Assembly (NCBI GenBank): GCA_001916005.1
Contig: MNRP01000057.1
Span: 1 to 64,000, forward strand
Direction: 5' to 3'
Source: Clostridium sp. 26_22
Lineage (GTDB): Bacteria > Bacillota > Clostridia > TANB77 > CAG-508
DNA: 64,000 nt
Shown here piece after piece: positions 1 to 7,797 of this stretch. The notes beneath the pieces were generated by a model that was not told the DNA's origin, made no database searches, and saw only the letters and a program-made list of their open reading frames with translations. The position numbers and the translations under genes are program-made. The stretch's first letter is position 1, and the number at the start of each line of letters is the position of its first letter.

Positions 1-181
1 TCTTTTTTCTCCTTTTTCATATGGGATTATCTCTGGATTTTTTATTGTTACTTTTTGTATCTCTTTTTTTAGTATTGCTTCTAAAAAATCTTTTAATACG
101 CTTTCGTTTCCTTTGTAGGCAAATACTCTTTTAAATATATAGTCGTCTGTTATGGGTAATCTTTTTGTTTCCGTTTTTCAT
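1..181 (-). pseudogene. Rpn/PD-(D/E)XK transposase-like gene, 5' end, frameshifted at start
   Basis: The minus strand reads KRLPITDDYIFKRVFAYKGN, then LKDFLEAILKKEIQKV, and leaves the window at base 1. This is the conserved N-terminus of the Rpn / PD-(D/E)XK transposase-like family. The only ATG next to a Shine-Dalgarno (AAGGAGG, 183-189) is at 179-181, and its frame stops after 16 codons. The conserved frame would be joined if the five A after ATGAA.. (174-178) were four. No ATG, GTG or TTG lies in the conserved frame between its upstream TGA and the conserved block. This is either a +1 frameshift in a short A run, a slippage-dependent gene, or a sequence error. The catalytic core lies outside the window. 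Confidence 0.7.
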
Positions 182-190
182 TCCTCCTTA

Positions 191-219
191 ATTATACTAA
201 ATTGTTTTGCTTTTAGCAA
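191..219 (-). promoter_or_regulatory. Possible promoter of the broken Rpn gene
   Basis: TTGCTA, a 17-bp spacer and TATAAT on the minus strand. The -10 ends only one base from the SD sequence of the Rpn gene, so transcripts would start inside or next to the ribosome binding site. That makes its use for translation doubtful. Bases 220-415 hold nothing else I can support; they are very T-rich. Confidence 0.35.
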
Positions 220-415
220 TACCTTTTAGTAAATTTTTATTTTTTCGTATAATTAATTTGACAATTTTTGTGTATACATTTTTTGTATTTACATTTATAG
301 CAATATATATACTTTACTACTTTTGTTTTGCCTCCTTCCTTTTTTATTTTTTGTTTTGGGTATCTTTTTTGATTTTTAATTTTTAGAATTAAAATTCTTG
401 ATTTTCCAAATTTTT

Positions 416-601
416 GTCTTTCCTAAGTTGCTTGATTTAAATTTAAACATTATAATAATAAGATAAATCTGTGTTTAATAATTTTTATAGCTATGCAATT
501 GCCAAATTAATTGCATAGCTATATATTAACACGCTTTACCTTGCATTGTCAACAAAAATCGTTCGACAAATTTCGAGCTTTTCTTGTACCTTTACTATCT
601 T
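416..601 (-). repeat. Dispersed repeat copy R1 (tail peptide, hairpin, CAACTTAGGAAAGAC motif)
   Basis: Read on the minus strand, a stretch directly after the cmk stop encodes, in the cmk frame, KLEICRTIFVDNAR followed by a stop at 536. A perfect 14-bp hairpin (ATAGCTATGCAATT, 487-522) follows, then TTAAATCAA-GCAACTTAGGAAAGAC at 416-441. Two other copies, near 33.1 kb and 59.6 kb, share the tail peptide (ELKICRTIYVEIK, ELELCQTIYVEIK) and the CAACTTAG block, and there they sit at the 3' ends of pilin-like genes. The hairpin sequence differs in R1. A TTGACA-N17-TTAATA promoter-like pair lies inside R1 around 540-567. Confidence 0.65.
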
Positions 602-1258
602 TTAACTTTGTTTTATTAATTCCTTAACTTTTTCAACTACTTCATCTATATTCATTTTTGAACTATCTATTACAACTGCATCTTCTGCCTTTTTTAAAGC
701 ACCTACTTTTTTGTTTTTATCATTATAATCTCTAAGTTTTACATTTTCTAATACTTCTTCATATGTTGTGTTTATACCATTTTCCATATTTTCTTTGTAT
801 CTCCTTTTAGCTCTTATTTCTTCACTTGCATCTAAATATATTTTTAAGTCAGCATTTGGAAATACTACTGTTCCTATATCTCTTCCTTCTACTATTACAT
901 TTTTCCCTGTGGCTAATTTTCTTTGTACTTCTACCATTTTTTCTCTTACTGGTATTATTGATGATATTTGAGATACTATTGCAGTTACTTCTTTACTTCT
1001 TATTTCTTTACTAACATCTTCTCCATTTAATAATATGATGTCTTTTTCTTGAGTATTGTCTATTTCTATATTTATTTCATTTGCTATTTGGATTATTTTT
1101 TCTGTTTCTTCTAATTTTACATTATTTTTTAATGTTGCTAATGCTACACATCTATATGTAGCTCCTGTGTCTAAGTTTAAAAATCCTAATTCCTTTTCTA
1201 TTCTTTTTGTTACTGTTCCTTTTCCGCTTCCAGCTGGTCCATCAACTGCTACTATCAT
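602..1258 (-). CDS. cmk: Cytidylate kinase
   Basis: Phosphorylates CMP and dCMP to the diphosphates with ATP in the cytoplasm, feeding CTP and dCTP synthesis. The P-loop GPAGSGKGTVTKRI is at residues 7-20, LDTGATYR (substrate side) follows, and VIVEGRDIGTVVFPNADLKI with RRYKEN is the central CMP-binding and lid region. At 218 aa it has the normal bacterial length. The ATG at 1258 is chosen because GGAGG lies 7 bases upstream; an in-frame ATG 19 codons earlier has no SD and adds a non-conserved extension. It stands alone here, without the frequent rpsA or ispH neighbours. The stop is followed in frame by the R1 tail peptide. Confidence 0.95.
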   Translation of the reverse strand: MIVAVDGPAGSGKGTVTKRIEKELGFLNLDTGATYRCVALATLKNNVKLEETEKIIQIANEINIEIDNTQEKDIILLNGEDVSKEIRSKEVTAIVSQISSIIPVREKMVEVQRKLATGKNVIVEGRDIGTVVFPNADLKIYLDASEEIRAKRRYKENMENGINTTYEEVLENVKLRDYNDKNKKVGALKKAEDAVVIDSSKMNIDEVVEKVKELIKQS

Positions 1259-1320
1259 TTTTATTCCTCCTTTAGTTTTTTTTATTATATCAAACCTCTT
1301 ATTTTTGTCAATCAATTTTT

Positions 1321-1349
1321 AACATCTTTTAGTTTGATTGCATATAATA
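1321..1349 (+). promoter_or_regulatory. Candidate sigma-K type promoter of cwlJ-gerQ
   Basis: AACA (1321-1324), a 16-base spacer and CATATAATA (1341-1349) match the Bacillus sigma-K pattern mACm-N16-CATAnnnTA. It lies 20 bases before cwlJ. The same arrangement occurs upstream of the hydrolase at 48383. Confidence 0.5.
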
Positions 1350-1368
1350 TATTTAGAGGTGGTCTATT

Positions 1369-1815
1369 ATGGCATATTCTGAAAGAGAATTATTAGCTAG
1401 GATTGTACAATGTGAAGCTGGTGGTGAAGGTGATATAGGTATGAAAGCTGTTGCTTCTGTAATTATGAATAGGGTTAATGTTTCTGTTGGAGAATATTCT
1501 AGAATTTCTCAAAATGGCAATATTAGAAATATAATTTTTCAACCTGGTCAATTTGATTGTGCTTCTGAAAGTTTATATAATCAATACAATCCTCAAAATA
1601 TTTATAATATGAACCCCACTGATGAGCATTATTATATTGCTGATTGGGCTCTTTCTGGTAATAGACTTATTGAAGCTGGTGAGTGTTTGTGGTATTTAAA
1701 TCCTTTTAAGCCTACCTGTGACCAAACTTTTCCTAGAAATGGTTCTGGTACTTTTCATACTAGAATAACTAATCATTGTTTTTATAGACCAACACCTGCT
1801 TATTCAAATACTTAA
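1369..1815 (+). CDS. cwlJ: CwlJ-type spore cortex-lytic cell wall hydrolase
   Basis: Hydrolase_2 (SleB/CwlJ) family. The protein begins directly with the catalytic domain: ARIVQCEAGGEGDIGMKAVA with the conserved glutamate, VIMNR, then FQPGQFDCASE and LWYLNPFKP, ending in NHCFYRPTPAY. At 148 aa without signal peptide or LysM it resembles Bacillus CwlJ (about 142 aa), not secreted SleB. CwlJ is made in the mother cell and degrades spore cortex during germination. The next gene is gerQ, whose product is required for CwlJ localisation in Bacillus, so the pair supports the call. GAGGTGG lies 7 bases before the ATG. A sigma-K-like promoter precedes it. Confidence 0.88.
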   Translation: MAYSERELLARIVQCEAGGEGDIGMKAVASVIMNRVNVSVGEYSRISQNGNIRNIIFQPGQFDCASESLYNQYNPQNIYNMNPTDEHYYIADWALSGNRLIEAGECLWYLNPFKPTCDQTFPRNGSGTFHTRITNHCFYRPTPAYSNT

Positions 1816-1833
1816 TATTTTTTGGAGGTTATT

Positions 1834-2160
1834 ATGAGCGAAAATGAAAAAAATTATTCTGAAGAAAAAAGAAATATCAATATAAATTCAAATTCTCCTG
1901 AAATTATGACTAATAATATTTATACTCCTGCTTTTTTGCGTGAACAAATTGGTAAATTAGTAAGAGTAGAGTTTTTAATTGGTACTAATAATTTAGTTGA
2001 TAGAGTTGGTATTTTACAAGATGTTGGTGCTAGTTATATTTTGCTTCAATCTATTGAAAGTAATACTCTTTTGTATTGTGATATTTATTCTATTAAATTT
2101 GTTACAATTTCTAATCCTAGCAATGCAAATCGAAATTTATATAATCCATATTTTTATTAA
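1834..2160 (+). CDS. gerQ: Spore coat protein GerQ
   Basis: A 108-aa protein with a polar, low-complexity N-terminus (about 30 residues) and a conserved domain: YTPAFLREQIGKLVRVEFLI, then GILQDVGASYILLQ and DIYSIKFVTI. This is the GerQ coat protein, which in Bacillus is crosslinked in the coat and holds CwlJ in place. The ATG at 1834 follows TTGGAGG by 6 bases. The earlier TTG at 1822 overlaps that SD and is rejected. It lies 18 bases after cwlJ and is presumably co-transcribed, ending at the hairpin at 2171. Confidence 0.88.
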   Translation: MSENEKNYSEEKRNININSNSPEIMTNNIYTPAFLREQIGKLVRVEFLIGTNNLVDRVGILQDVGASYILLQSIESNTLLYCDIYSIKFVTISNPSNANRNLYNPYFY

Positions 2161-2170
2161 ATTAAAACAT

Positions 2171-2220
2171 AAAAAACTCTGTTTAGCTCATTTTTGTTTG
2201 AGTTATCAGAGTTTTATATT
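2171..2220. terminator. Bidirectional terminator between gerQ and proS
   Basis: AAAACTCTG (2173-2181) pairs with CAGAGTTTT (2207-2215), with an inner AGCTCA/TGAGTT stem. The A-run on one side and T-run on the other let it serve both converging genes. Confidence 0.8.
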
Positions 2221-2224
2221 TTTA

Positions 2225-3505
2225 TTATTTCATTTTTTCAATTAAGTCATCTATACTTATTATTTGGCTTTCTCCTGTTTTCATGTCTTCTAGTTCTACG
2301 TTTTCTCCCTCTTGTTTATCTCCAATTACAACTAAGTATGGTGTTCCTAATATTTTAGTATCTTTTATTTTGGCTCCTATTGTTATGTTTTCTCTATCAT
2401 CTAAAATAGCTCCAATATTATTTTCTTGTAATTTTGAATATAATGTTTTTGCTAATTTGAATTTTTCTTCATTTTCCATTTTTGGAACTATTTGTACTTT
2501 GTATGGTGCTATTGATGTTGGTAATACAAATCCACAAGGTCCCCATTTTGCATCATTTATAATGTTTGCCTCATATACTGCTGCAACTGTTCTACTTACA
2601 CCAATTCCATAGCATCCCATATAATATAATGATTCTTTTCCTTCTTGGTTTATAAATTTACCATTCATCATTTCTGAATATCTTGTTCCTAATTGGAATA
2701 TATGTCCAAGTTCCATTGTTCTAATTTCTTTTAGGTTTGATATATCTTCTATTCCATATTCATTTTTTAGATATTCTTTGTAGTCTTCTCTTTCTAGTAT
2801 TTCTGTGTTTAATCCTATTCCTGTTTTTTCATCATAAAGAATTTTGTCTTCTCCTTGTTCTGATATCATCATAAATTCTTCTGATTTTTTTCCACCCATT
2901 GCTCCATTGTCTGCTACTATTGGTAAAACTTTTAATCCTATTTTTTCAAATATTTCTAAGAAGGCTGTTCTAACATTTTCATATGATTTTGCCATTGCTT
3001 TTTCATCAACATCAAAGCTGTATGCATCTAACATTGTAAATGCTTTTCCTCTTAATAAGTAGCCTCTTGTTCTTATTTCATTTCTAAATTTTTCTCCAAT
3101 TTGGTAATATGTTGCTGGTAAGTTTTTATATGATTTTAGTTTTTCTCTTGCAAATTCAACTACTGCTTCTTCTGCTGTTGGAGCTAAACAGAATGTTCCT
3201 TTGTTTGATTCTGTGATTAGCATTGTTCCATCACTTATATAGTGTTCGTATCTTCCTGAATTTTTCCAAATTGTGTCTGGTTGTAATATTGGTAGTAAAC
3301 ATTCTATACAATCATACTTGTTTAATGTGTCTACTATTATTTTTTCAATATTTCTTTTTACTAATAGTGGTATTGTGTTATAACCAAATAGTCCTGCTCC
3401 ATATTGAACTAATTGTCCTGTTTGTAATAAGATACTTTGTCCTGGGTACATTTCATCTATATTGTTTAATTTTGTTGTTCCCATTCCTGTGTTTGATAAT
3501 TTCAT
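2225..3505 (-). CDS. proS: Prolyl-tRNA synthetase, short form without editing domain
   Basis: Class II synthetase that charges tRNA-Pro. The N-terminal TGMGTTKL and FGYNTIPLLVKRN parts precede motif 2, FRNEIRTRGYLLRGKAFTML. Motif 3 (GCYGIGVSRTVAAV) follows at about residue 300, then an anticodon-binding domain with YKVQIVP, DDRENITIGAKIKD and GTPYLVVIGDK. At 426 aa it is about 140 residues shorter than the usual bacterial enzyme (about 570 aa). Motifs 2 and 3 are too close to hold the INS editing domain, as in the compact alphaproteobacterial-type enzymes. Clearing of Ala-tRNA-Pro would then need a separate deacylase, which is not in this window. Confidence 0.93.
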   Translation of the reverse strand: MKLSNTGMGTTKLNNIDEMYPGQSILLQTGQLVQYGAGLFGYNTIPLLVKRNIEKIIVDTLNKYDCIECLLPILQPDTIWKNSGRYEHYISDGTMLITESNKGTFCLAPTAEEAVVEFAREKLKSYKNLPATYYQIGEKFRNEIRTRGYLLRGKAFTMLDAYSFDVDEKAMAKSYENVRTAFLEIFEKIGLKVLPIVADNGAMGGKKSEEFMMISEQGEDKILYDEKTGIGLNTEILEREDYKEYLKNEYGIEDISNLKEIRTMELGHIFQLGTRYSEMMNGKFINQEGKESLYYMGCYGIGVSRTVAAVYEANIINDAKWGPCGFVLPTSIAPYKVQIVPKMENEEKFKLAKTLYSKLQENNIGAILDDRENITIGAKIKDTKILGTPYLVVIGDKQEGENVELEDMKTGESQIISIDDLIEKMK

Positions 3506-3520
3506 TTTTCTCTCTCCTTT

Positions 3521-4168
3521 TTATTGTTCTTCTTTTTTTATTTCTTTTTCTTCTTGATTTTTATCTGCATTTTCTCCCTCTTGGGGCTCTGGAGCCTCTA
3601 TTGGTGTATCTTTTTCAATTAAATCATCTATTACTATTTGTTGATTTTCGTCTAATTTATATCTTGGTAGTTCTGGTAAATCATTTAAAGATGTATAACC
3701 AAACATTTTTAAGAAATTACTTGTTGTTCCATATGTCATTGGTTTTCCTGGTAAATCTGATTTTCCAGTTTCTTCAATTAACCCATATTCTAGCAATTTA
3801 TAAATACATGCATCAGCACTTACTCCTCTTATTGATTCTATTTCTGCTCTTGTTATTTTTGGATTATATGCTATTATTGCTAATGTTTCTAGTGCCGCAT
3901 TTGATAAATTTGGTTTTGCTCTTTTGTCTAAAATTGGGTATATGTAATCATATAATTCTTTTTTTGTACATAATTGATAATTATCTTCTATTTTTATTAT
4001 TTCTATTCCTCTTTCTTGTGCTTTATATTCTTCTTTCATTGCTTCAATTATGTTTTCTATATCTTCTCTTGACATTTCTAAGCTTACTATTAGTTCTTTT
4101 ATATTTACTTGTCTGCCTGCTGCAAATAGTATTGCTTCTATTATAGATTTTATTTTTTCTATTTCCAT
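3521..4168 (-). CDS. scpB: Segregation and condensation protein B
   Basis: ScpB, the paired winged-helix subunit that with ScpA loads and regulates Smc. EKIKSIIEAILFAAGRQVNI begins the first winged helix; the second contains LSNAALETLAIIAYNPKITR and EIESIRGVSADACIYKLLEY. FLKMFGYTSLNDLPELP ends the family core. The C-terminal 35 residues are acidic and charged. At 215 aa the length is normal. scpA, usually just upstream, is absent; the upstream gene is instead the HopA1-like protein. smc itself is at 28-32 kb. Confidence 0.93.
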   Translation of the reverse strand: MEIEKIKSIIEAILFAAGRQVNIKELIVSLEMSREDIENIIEAMKEEYKAQERGIEIIKIEDNYQLCTKKELYDYIYPILDKRAKPNLSNAALETLAIIAYNPKITRAEIESIRGVSADACIYKLLEYGLIEETGKSDLPGKPMTYGTTSNFLKMFGYTSLNDLPELPRYKLDENQQIVIDDLIEKDTPIEAPEPQEGENADKNQEEKEIKKEEQ

Positions 4169-4190
4169 TATTCTTTCCTATCTTTTTATT

Positions 4191-5264
4191 TTAATATCTT
4201 TCATAATATTGTTCTTGTGTATTTTCTTCATAATTTCTATTGTAATTTAAGCCATCGATATAAATATTATTTTTTCTAGATAATACTTCCATTTTTGCTT
4301 CCATACTTTTTAGCAAATAATCATGGTAATATTCATTTATATATTTGTAATTTTTCATATATAAAATCCTACTATTTATCCAGTTATCATCCAACAAATA
4401 ATTTATATTTGGATCATTTCTTGCAATTTCTCTAGCTGTTTCCATATAGCTTTCTTGTAATATATTTGCTAAAAATGCATTATGAGATTGTGGTATTGTA
4501 TAATTTCTATTATATAAATCTACATATTGATTTGTAACTGGTTGTCTTGCTATACTTACAATATTATCAACACTTTGTAAAAATGGTAACGTCCTTTCTG
4601 ATTCTTTAAATAATTCTGGTCTTATTGATTTTATATAATGTAATAATTGCATATTGCTTTCTACTTCATTTTCTCTACAATATATTACAATTTTTTCTCC
4701 TCTCGAATAGTTAGCATTTTGTTCATTTGGAGTTAATTTTAAATAAAAGTTTCCATTTTGATTATATTGTAATATATTTTGTGCTAATTCTGCTACATTT
4801 CCATTATTGCAATTTATATATAGTCTTATTATCTCATTATCTGGTGGTAATTGGTACCCTTTTGATCTAATATGATAAAATACGTTTCTTCCTTCTTTAT
4901 TTTTTTGCATGTCTAAATTGTATCTGTTTTGCGTATATATATCTCTTAGTAATTCATCTTCTTTTGTATTATTATTTTGGTATTCCTCTTGTTTTATTGC
5001 TTTTGCATTCATTTCTACTAATGCAGTATATGCTCTAGGCAATCTACTTTCATCCATTTGATATGTCATCTCTATTGGTTCTATTTGGTTATAATATGTT
5101 GTTAAAAATCGTTCAATTTCTATGTCAAGTTTTGTTTCTTTATTATTCATATTATTTTTTAATAACCATGTTTTGTTTTTTGGATTTTCACTTCTAGTGG
5201 TAGCTTCTGGTAACGTTTTATATTTTTTTCTAAATAAATTAGATATTTTTTCTAAAATGTTCAA
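4191..5264 (-). CDS. HopA1-like protein of unknown function
   Basis: A 357-aa soluble protein with no signal peptide or membrane segment. The order YHIRSKGY, then RLYINCNNGNVAELAQNIL, FYLKL, RGEKIVIYCR and LPFLQSV resembles the HopA1 fold (PF17914: YLN..., FRLK, RaDsaVLY, PFTKPL). That fold occurs in a Pseudomonas type III effector and in some lanthipeptide cyclase-associated proteins. The match is to a pattern remembered, not computed. The C-terminal 60 residues are rich in N, Y and E. The start is TTG, 6 bases after GAGGAG. It lies 22 bases upstream of scpB, probably in one transcript. No lanthipeptide precursor or secretion genes are nearby, so no function is proposed. Confidence 0.4.
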   Translation of the reverse strand: MNILEKISNLFRKKYKTLPEATTRSENPKNKTWLLKNNMNNKETKLDIEIERFLTTYYNQIEPIEMTYQMDESRLPRAYTALVEMNAKAIKQEEYQNNNTKEDELLRDIYTQNRYNLDMQKNKEGRNVFYHIRSKGYQLPPDNEIIRLYINCNNGNVAELAQNILQYNQNGNFYLKLTPNEQNANYSRGEKIVIYCRENEVESNMQLLHYIKSIRPELFKESERTLPFLQSVDNIVSIARQPVTNQYVDLYNRNYTIPQSHNAFLANILQESYMETAREIARNDPNINYLLDDNWINSRILYMKNYKYINEYYHDYLLKSMEAKMEVLSRKNNIYIDGLNYNRNYEENTQEQYYERY

Positions 5265-5396
5265 TTTATTCTCCTCTATTCATTTGTATTCTTAGAAATT
5301 ATATAATATTTTTCTAAAAAAATCAATGTTTATGTTGTTTTTATATTGTTTTTATGTTAGTATTAATAATAATTATATTTCTTGGAGGTAAATTTT

Positions 5397-5591
5397 ATGG
5401 ATGAAAATAAAAGAGAAATAGAAATCGTTACTGGTGATGGATCAAATTTAGATATTTCTGGTGTATATGATCATTTAAATTCTGGTAAACCAAAATGTAA
5501 TGATGAAAAACCTAAAAATGTTATAATTCCAAAGTCTAATAAAGACCATAAACCTGAACATTTAAATAAAAAATCTGAAGATAAAAAATAA
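5397..5591 (+). CDS. Small charged protein of unknown function
   Basis: A 64-aa hydrophilic protein: an N-terminal conserved-looking stretch (NKREIEIVTGDGSNLDISGV), then YDHLNSGKP, then a lysine-rich tail (KDHKPEHLNKKSEDKK). There is no membrane segment or cysteine pair. The ATG at 5397 lies 8 bases after TTGGAGG; the TTG at 5382 overlaps the SD and is rejected. It sits just before rpsT in the same direction, but rpsT has its own promoter in the gap. I do not recognise a function. Confidence 0.6.
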   Translation: MDENKREIEIVTGDGSNLDISGVYDHLNSGKPKCNDEKPKNVIIPKSNKDHKPEHLNKKSEDKK

Positions 5592-5606
5592 TTTTTTATA
5601 AATCTA

Positions 5607-5635
5607 TTGCAAAATATCAAAAATTATGTTAAAAT
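5607..5635 (+). promoter_or_regulatory. Sigma-A promoter of rpsT
   Basis: TTGCAA, a 17-bp spacer and TAAAAT, ending 43 bases before the rpsT start. It lies just after the stop of the small upstream gene. Confidence 0.6.
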
Positions 5636-5678
5636 AACCTATGTTATAGTGTAATAATGACTAAGAGGAGGTGCAAAC

Positions 5679-5945
5679 ATGCCAAACATTAAATCAGCAA
5701 AAAAGAGAGTTAAAGTAATTGAAAAGAAAACTTTAAGAAATAATATGATAAAATCTGGATATAAATCAGCTGTTAAAAAATTCGAACAAGCTGTAGAAGC
5801 TGGAAATATAGATGAAGCTAAGGTATTATTATCAGAAGCTACAAAGAAAATTGACCAAGCTTGTACAAAAGGTGTTATTGTTAAAAATACAGCTGCTAGA
5901 AAAAAATCTAGTTTATCTAAAAAATTAAATGCAGCTATGGCTTAA
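5679..5945 (+). CDS. rpsT: 30S ribosomal protein S20
   Basis: Small basic helical protein that binds the 5' domain of 16S r[20 protein letters not shown] and TLRNNM are the S20 signature; the C-terminal [16 protein letters not shown] is also typical. At 88 aa the length is standard. GAGGAGG stands 8 bases before the ATG. It is monocistronic: promoter at 5607 and terminator at 5984. Confidence 0.97.
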   Translation: MPNIKSAKKRVKVIEKKTLRNNMIKSGYKSAVKKFEQAVEAGNIDEAKVLLSEATKKIDQACTKGVIVKNTAARKKSSLSKKLNAAMA

Positions 5946-5983
5946 GCAAAATAAAGATTATGCATAGTTTTTATTTTAGAAAA

Positions 5984-6008
5984 TCCCAATATTTCTTGGG
6001 GTTTTTTT
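5984..6008 (+). terminator. Terminator of rpsT
   Basis: CCCAA (5985-5989) and TTGGG (5996-6000) form a short hairpin followed by G and seven T. Confidence 0.75.
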
Positions 6009-6068
6009 GTTATTTATTTCCATTGCTCTTTATTCCTATTAATGCTATTATTTGTATAGGTGATGATT

Positions 6069-6320
6069 ATGTTTAATAAAATTGTTAATTATTTTAAAAA
6101 CTTAGATAAATTGACTAAATTAATTATGAATAATGGTTTGAAATTTTGCTTATTTTTAGGGTTAATTTCTATTGCTGTTCTTGTTACATATAATTTTTCT
6201 TTGACTATTCCTATTTTGTTTTATGTTGGTTTTATTTTATTTAGATTGAGTTTAATTTTTGGAATTGAGTTTGTTATTTGTGGTATTGTTGTTGATGGGA
6301 TTAAAAAGCAACTTATATAA
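6069..6320 (+). CDS. Small two-helix membrane protein of unknown function
   Basis: An 83-aa protein with a basic N-terminus (FNKIVNYFKNLDKLTKLI) and two hydrophobic segments: residues about 27-47 (FCLFLGLISIAVLVTYNF) and 50-75 (IPILFYVGFILFRL). It ends in VDGIKKQLI. The ATG at 6069 is chosen because AGGTGAT just upstream is a good SD; earlier in-frame GTG and ATG codons overlap it. Its position between rpsT and gatB, with terminators on both sides, makes it a single-gene unit. Function not recognised. Confidence 0.55.
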   Translation: MFNKIVNYFKNLDKLTKLIMNNGLKFCLFLGLISIAVLVTYNFSLTIPILFYVGFILFRLSLIFGIEFVICGIVVDGIKKQLI

Positions 6321-6328
6321 AATACACA

Positions 6329-6354
6329 AAAGAGGAGTTTTAAGCTCCTCTTCT
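6329..6354. terminator. Bidirectional terminator (small membrane protein gene / gatB)
   Basis: AAGAGGAG and CTCCTCTT pair across a 7-base loop between the converging genes; an A-run and a TTCTTT stretch flank it. Confidence 0.7.
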
Positions 6355-6360
6355 TTCTAT

Positions 6361-7797
6361 TTATTTATTTAATTCAGCTAAGAACATTTCATTTAACATT
6401 TTGGGATTAGCTTTACCTTTAGTTTCTTTCATTGCTTGACCAACTAAAAATCCTAAAGCTCTATCTTTTCCTGCTTTAAAGTCTGCAACTGATTGAGGAT
6501 TTGCTTCTAATATTTTCATTACAACCTCTTTTATTGCACCTTCGTCTGAAATTTGAATCCATCCTTTTTCATTTATAATTTCTTCTGGATCTCTTGGATT
6601 TTCAAATAATTCTACTAATACTTTTTTACCAATACTTGAACTAATTGTTCCTTTGTCAATTAAAACAACTAATTTTCCTAATTGATTTGCATCAAATGGT
6701 ATTGCTATTGGTTCCATTTCTGTTTCATTTAATATTCTTGATATATCTGATATAATCCAGTTACATACTGCTTTTGGATTATGACATACTTCTATTGCTT
6801 TTTCAAATAGGTCTGATAAGTATTTTGATGCTGTGATTAATTTAGCATCTTTTTCAGATAATTCATATTCTTTTAAATATCTTTCTTTTCTGCTTTCTGG
6901 TAGTTCTGGTAATGTTTTTTTGATATTTTCAATATATTCTTCTGATAGTTTTATTGCAACTAAGTCTGGATCTGGGAAATATCTATAGTCTTGTGCATCT
7001 TCTTTATCTCTCATTGGGAATGTTTTTCCTGATACATCGTCCCATCTTAGTGTTTCTTGTTCTATTTTTCCACCATCTTCTAATACATCAATTTGTCTTT
7101 CTACTTCGTATTCTATTGCTCTTACTATGCTTCTAAATGAGTTCATATTTTTCATTTCTGTACGTGTTCCAAATGGTTCTCCTGGTTTATGAACAGATAC
7201 GTTTACATCTGCTCTTAAAGAACCTTCTTGCATTTTACAGTCTGAAACTTCAATATATTCTAATATTGATTTTAATTTTCTCATATATGCTTCAACTTCT
7301 TCGGCACTTCTTAAATCTGGCTCTGAAACCATTTCTATTAATGGTACTCCTGCTCTGTTTAAATCTACTAAGCTTCCTCCTCCAAAGTCATCATGGTTTA
7401 ACTTTCCAGCATCTTCTTCTATATGAATTCTTAATAATCTAATTTTCTTTTTACCGTTTGGTGTGTCAATTTCAACATAACCATGTTCACAAAGTGGTTT
7501 ATCAAATTGAGATATTTGATAAGATTTTGGTAAATCTGGGTAATAGTAATTTTTTCTATCGTTTTTACTATTTCTTGATATTTCACAATTTGTTGCTAAT
7601 CCTGCTTTTACTGCATATTCAACAACTTTTTCGTTTAATACTGGTAATGTTCCTGGCATTGCCATACAAACTGGGCAAACGTGTGTGTTAGGAGCTGCAC
7701 CAAATTCTGTTGGACAAGAACAGAATATTTTTGTTTTTGTTGAAAGTTCTGCATGAACTTCTAGTCCTATTACAACTTCATAATCGTTCCTTGACAT
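6361..7797 (-). CDS. gatB: Asp/Glu-tRNA amidotransferase subunit B
   Basis: GatB binds the mischarged tRNA and carries the kinase site that activates Glu-tRNA-Gln or Asp-tRNA-Asn for amidation. YEVVIGLEVHAELST opens the protein; CPVCMAMPG and FCSCPTEFG supply the zinc-binding cysteines. FDYPDLPK-like YYYPDLPKSYQISQ and HIEEDAGKLNHD complete the cradle, and FPDPDLVAIKL leads to the helical and YqeY-like C-terminal tail domain (GFLVGQAMKETKGKANPKML). At 478 aa the length is standard. The start overlaps the gatA stop by one base (TAATG), implying translational coupling. Last gene of the aspS-gatCAB operon. Confidence 0.97.
   Translation of the reverse strand: MSRNDYEVVIGLEVHAELSTKTKIFCSCPTEFGAAPNTHVCPVCMAMPGTLPVLNEKVVEYAVKAGLATNCEISRNSKNDRKNYYYPDLPKSYQISQFDKPLCEHGYVEIDTPNGKKKIRLLRIHIEEDAGKLNHDDFGGGSLVDLNRAGVPLIEMVSEPDLRSAEEVEAYMRKLKSILEYIEVSDCKMQEGSLRADVNVSVHKPGEPFGTRTEMKNMNSFRSIVRAIEYEVERQIDVLEDGGKIEQETLRWDDVSGKTFPMRDKEDAQDYRYFPDPDLVAIKLSEEYIENIKKTLPELPESRKERYLKEYELSEKDAKLITASKYLSDLFEKAIEVCHNPKAVCNWIISDISRILNETEMEPIAIPFDANQLGKLVVLIDKGTISSSIGKKVLVELFENPRDPEEIINEKGWIQISDEGAIKEVVMKILEANPQSVADFKAGKDRALGFLVGQAMKETKGKANPKMLNEMFLAELNK

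Noticed and set aside
555..575. TGTCGAA (0A-box-like) sequences in R1 and R2
   Set aside because: In R2 they are codons of the pilin tail and R3 has lost the match; R1 has no gene in a suitable position. Chance or coding constraint is simpler than Spo0A binding.
3223..4146. Long + strand ORF rich in Leu/Phe opposite proS and scpB
   Set aside because: A shadow of T-rich antisense DNA of minus-strand genes; no SD and no domain. Many similar Leu-rich ORFs were left out for the same reason.
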